From a virus, in the IMG/VR virus record IMGVR_UViG_3300032083_003939, positions 1 through 23,567 of that record: 23,567 nucleotides of DNA; one strand, 5' to 3'. Both the position numbers and the translations under genes were made by a program. The notes under the pieces were generated by a model that was given only the letters and a program-made list of their open reading frames with translations, did not search any database and was not told the DNA's origin. Below, piece by piece: positions 22,123 to 23,567 of this stretch. Numbering within the stretch: the stretch's first letter is position 1; every line of letters starts with the position of its first letter.

Positions 22123-22791
22123 GTGAAAAAAGATTATGTTAGATTAGTGGTTTCAGACTTACATTTTGGAAGCCATAATTCAAAAGAAAAAGAGTTTTTT
22201 GAATTCATAAAAGAAAAAGAATTTGATGAATTAATATTAGCAGGCGACATAGTTGATTTTATTAAAATACCATCATTTACAGAAGAAACTTACAATATAT
22301 TAAATTATATTATAAGGAATGACAAAAAGATTATATACATTATAGGAAATCATGATAATTCTTTTGATAAATTCGATAATAAAATTTTGGGTAATATAAA
22401 TTTTAAGTCAGAATATAATTTTAATTACGATGGAAGAACCTTTCATATTGAACATGGGCACAGGCTTGACTCTGGAGTTGTGGGCTGGAATTATCTTATA
22501 AAATTTATATCTATAGTGCAAGATTTCTTTGAAAGAAAATTTAACTTAGAGTTATCTAAATATTTAAAGTACTTAACTACATCTAAGAAAAGAGTTATGA
22601 GGGTCTGGGACTTTTTACATAAAAGCAAATATGATGTATTTATAATTGGACACACTCATTACCCAGAAGCTTTAATTTGGGTAGATGAAGATGAAAATAT
22701 AAAAACATATATAAATACTGGTGACTGGGTTGAGCATTCAACGTATGTTGAAATAAAAAACGGACAAACTCACTTGAAAAAATATAAATAA
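22123..22791 (+). CDS. LpxH-like calcineurin-type metallophosphoesterase
   Basis: This is the only plus-strand gene, 222 residues, starting at GTG 22123. All metal-binding motifs of the calcineurin-like phosphoesterase fold are present in order: SDLHFGSH (D12, H14), AGDIVDF (D42), GNHDN (N76, H77), EHGHRLDSG (H111/H113) and GHTHYPEAL (H177, H179). They are followed by NTGDWVE (residues 198-204), which is typical of the LpxH/UDP-diacylglucosamine-hydrolase branch. It should be a soluble, two-metal hydrolase of a phosphodiester or pyrophosphate; the substrate is unknown. No SD site is visible before the GTG. Its orientation, its place between a terminated capsid unit and the next unit, and its metabolic type of function mark it as a moron-like insertion. 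Cargo could be nucleotide or lipid A precursors, which is inference. Confidence 0.88.
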   Translation: MKKDYVRLVVSDLHFGSHNSKEKEFFEFIKEKEFDELILAGDIVDFIKIPSFTEETYNILNYIIRNDKKIIYIIGNHDNSFDKFDNKILGNINFKSEYNFNYDGRTFHIEHGHRLDSGVVGWNYLIKFISIVQDFFERKFNLELSKYLKYLTTSKKRVMRVWDFLHKSKYDVFIIGHTHYPEALIWVDEDENIKTYINTGDWVEHSTYVEIKNGQTHLKKYK

Positions 22792-22792
22792 A

Positions 22793-22820
22793 AAGCCCCA
22801 CAGAATTAACTGCGGGGCTT
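22793..22820 (-). terminator. Rho-independent terminator of the capsid gene
   Basis: The arms AAGCCCCACAG and CTGCGGGGCTT (plus strand) pair over 11 positions with one exception. Read on the minus strand that exception is a G-U wobble; on the plus strand it is an A-C mismatch. The minus strand continues into a T-rich tract (TTTTTATTTATATTTTTTC), while the plus strand does not. It therefore terminates the minus-strand capsid transcript, 28 bases after its stop. Confidence 0.88.
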
Positions 22821-22848
22821 GCATGAAGTTTAATCTTCTAATTCAAGA

Positions 22849-23567
22849 TTAGGAAGCACCGTCAACTTCACCCATTGCAACACCACGTGGGTTCACAATA
22901 CCGATACCAATGATTTCGGATACTACGAATCCAAGCTTAAGTTGCTTAGGCTCATCTGCAGGAATAACTTCGATATCTTGTCTTACTGGCATAACACCAA
23001 CGAACTCAGGATCAGCGCAAGCAAAAGATGTACCAGCAGGAACAATCTTAGAAACGATGATATCTGCACCGAAGATGTGACCATAAAGACCAGTTTGAAG
23101 CAATTCACGCTGAGTTACAGGATCAACTTGAGAAGCACCAGCTGCACCAGCAGATTCCCAAGAAAGAATGTCTGTAAACTCATTGATGTTAAGGAAGTAC
23201 TTAGAGGTAACCAAGTCCCAACGATCAATTTGACGCTTAAGGTTCAACATACCATTTTTGGTAAGAATTCCAACTGATCCTGAATCAAGATCTTGCTTTG
23301 TGTTCTCACCACCAAGAGTAGATTGACCAGCAAACTCAAGAGCAGAAAATACGTTAGCATCTTCTTGTGCTTGAATTTCTTGGCGAGCTTTTTGTTGAGC
23401 ACGATCAATAACATTGAAACGTCTACGCTTAACTTCAGCAATTCTTACAGTTGGGTTTGAAACAATTTCAAACTCAGGAATAGTCACGCGATCACCGAAA
23501 ACTCTTGACTCAGGAGCAGTACCATTAGATGATACAACAACTGCAGCCACATCGATATCACGATCAT
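22849..23567 (-). CDS. Major capsid protein, C-terminal part (runs off window)
   Basis: The frame is open to the right edge, so the true start is outside; the GTG at 23548-23550 is internal, with DRDIDV read before it. About 239 residues are visible. The sequence IPEFEIVSNPTVRIAEVKRR, then LVTSKYFLNINEFTDILSW, LLQTGLYGHIFGADIIVSKI, CADPEFVGVMPVRQDIEVIP and IGIGIVNPRGVAMGEV has the look of an HK97-fold major capsid protein of large phages. It has a helix-rich region first and the beta-rich axial and peripheral domains after. Its codons are clearly less AT-biased than in the rest of the window, as expected of the most abundant virion protein. It ends at TAA 22849-22851, just before a strong terminator. 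I am confident it is a head protein and fairly confident it is the major one. Confidence 0.78.
   Translation of the reverse strand, partial: DRDIDVAAVVVSSNGTAPESRVFGDRVTIPEFEIVSNPTVRIAEVKRRRFNVIDRAQQKARQEIQAQEDANVFSALEFAGQSTLGGENTKQDLDSGSVGILTKNGMLNLKRQIDRWDLVTSKYFLNINEFTDILSWESAGAAGASQVDPVTQRELLQTGLYGHIFGADIIVSKIVPAGTSFACADPEFVGVMPVRQDIEVIPADEPKQLKLGFVVSEIIGIGIVNPRGVAMGEVDGAS

Noticed and set aside
23548-23550. GTG as the true start of the capsid gene
   Set aside because: The reading frame stays open to the window edge with sensible sequence before it, and capsid proteins of this kind are longer than the visible part.

Overview
The window is part of the structural (virion) region of a large, AT-rich tailed phage. 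It is most likely a myovirus, because a partial gene at the left edge reads as the N-terminus of a tail sheath protein and a partial gene at the right edge reads as the C-terminal part of an HK97-type major capsid protein. Twenty of the 21 genes I support lie on the minus strand, packed tightly with Shine-Dalgarno sites and short overlaps. The order below follows transcription, from right to left. The host cannot be named. The SD-rich leaders and AT-rich codons fit a bacterial, perhaps aquatic, host, and an LpxH-like enzyme hints at a Gram-negative one; this is inference.

Right end (about 23567-20000): the partial capsid gene ends at a clear rho-independent terminator (22793-22820). Beyond it lies the only plus-strand gene, an LpxH-like metallophosphoesterase (22123-22791). 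It is convergent with the capsid gene and starts one base away from the divergent minus-strand gene 21804-22121. Three small genes follow (one DUF5659-like), then a fiber-type protein with five decapeptide repeats. That unit closes with a second strong terminator (19967-19994).

Centre (about 19940-12300): a fiber with six 18-residue repeats and a 12-serine linker; a LamG/concanavalin-like lectin protein; two proteins sharing an Ig-like N-terminal module; a helical protein with an amphipathic C-terminal motif; a small coiled-coil protein; a putative HExxH zinc peptidase; and a 655-residue virion protein with Ig-like repeats and a four-cysteine zinc-binding motif.

Left (about 12312-1): four small, partly overlapping genes, three with predicted membrane or signal segments, form a possible lysis or envelope cassette. 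They are followed by two very large paralogous fibers (1725 and 1189 residues) that share a near-identical N-terminal anchor and end in beta-helix and other tip domains. Then come a coiled-coil protein with a carboxypeptidase-regulatory-like domain, a small unknown, a putative tail terminator or completion protein, and the tail sheath.

Together the genes build the head, the contractile tail and an unusually rich adhesion apparatus of at least five fiber or lectin genes. I found no tRNA, CRISPR array, insertion sequence, integrase, reverse transcriptase or endolysin. No gene-free stretch exceeds 300 bases; the longest, 17342-17447, is about 106 bases.
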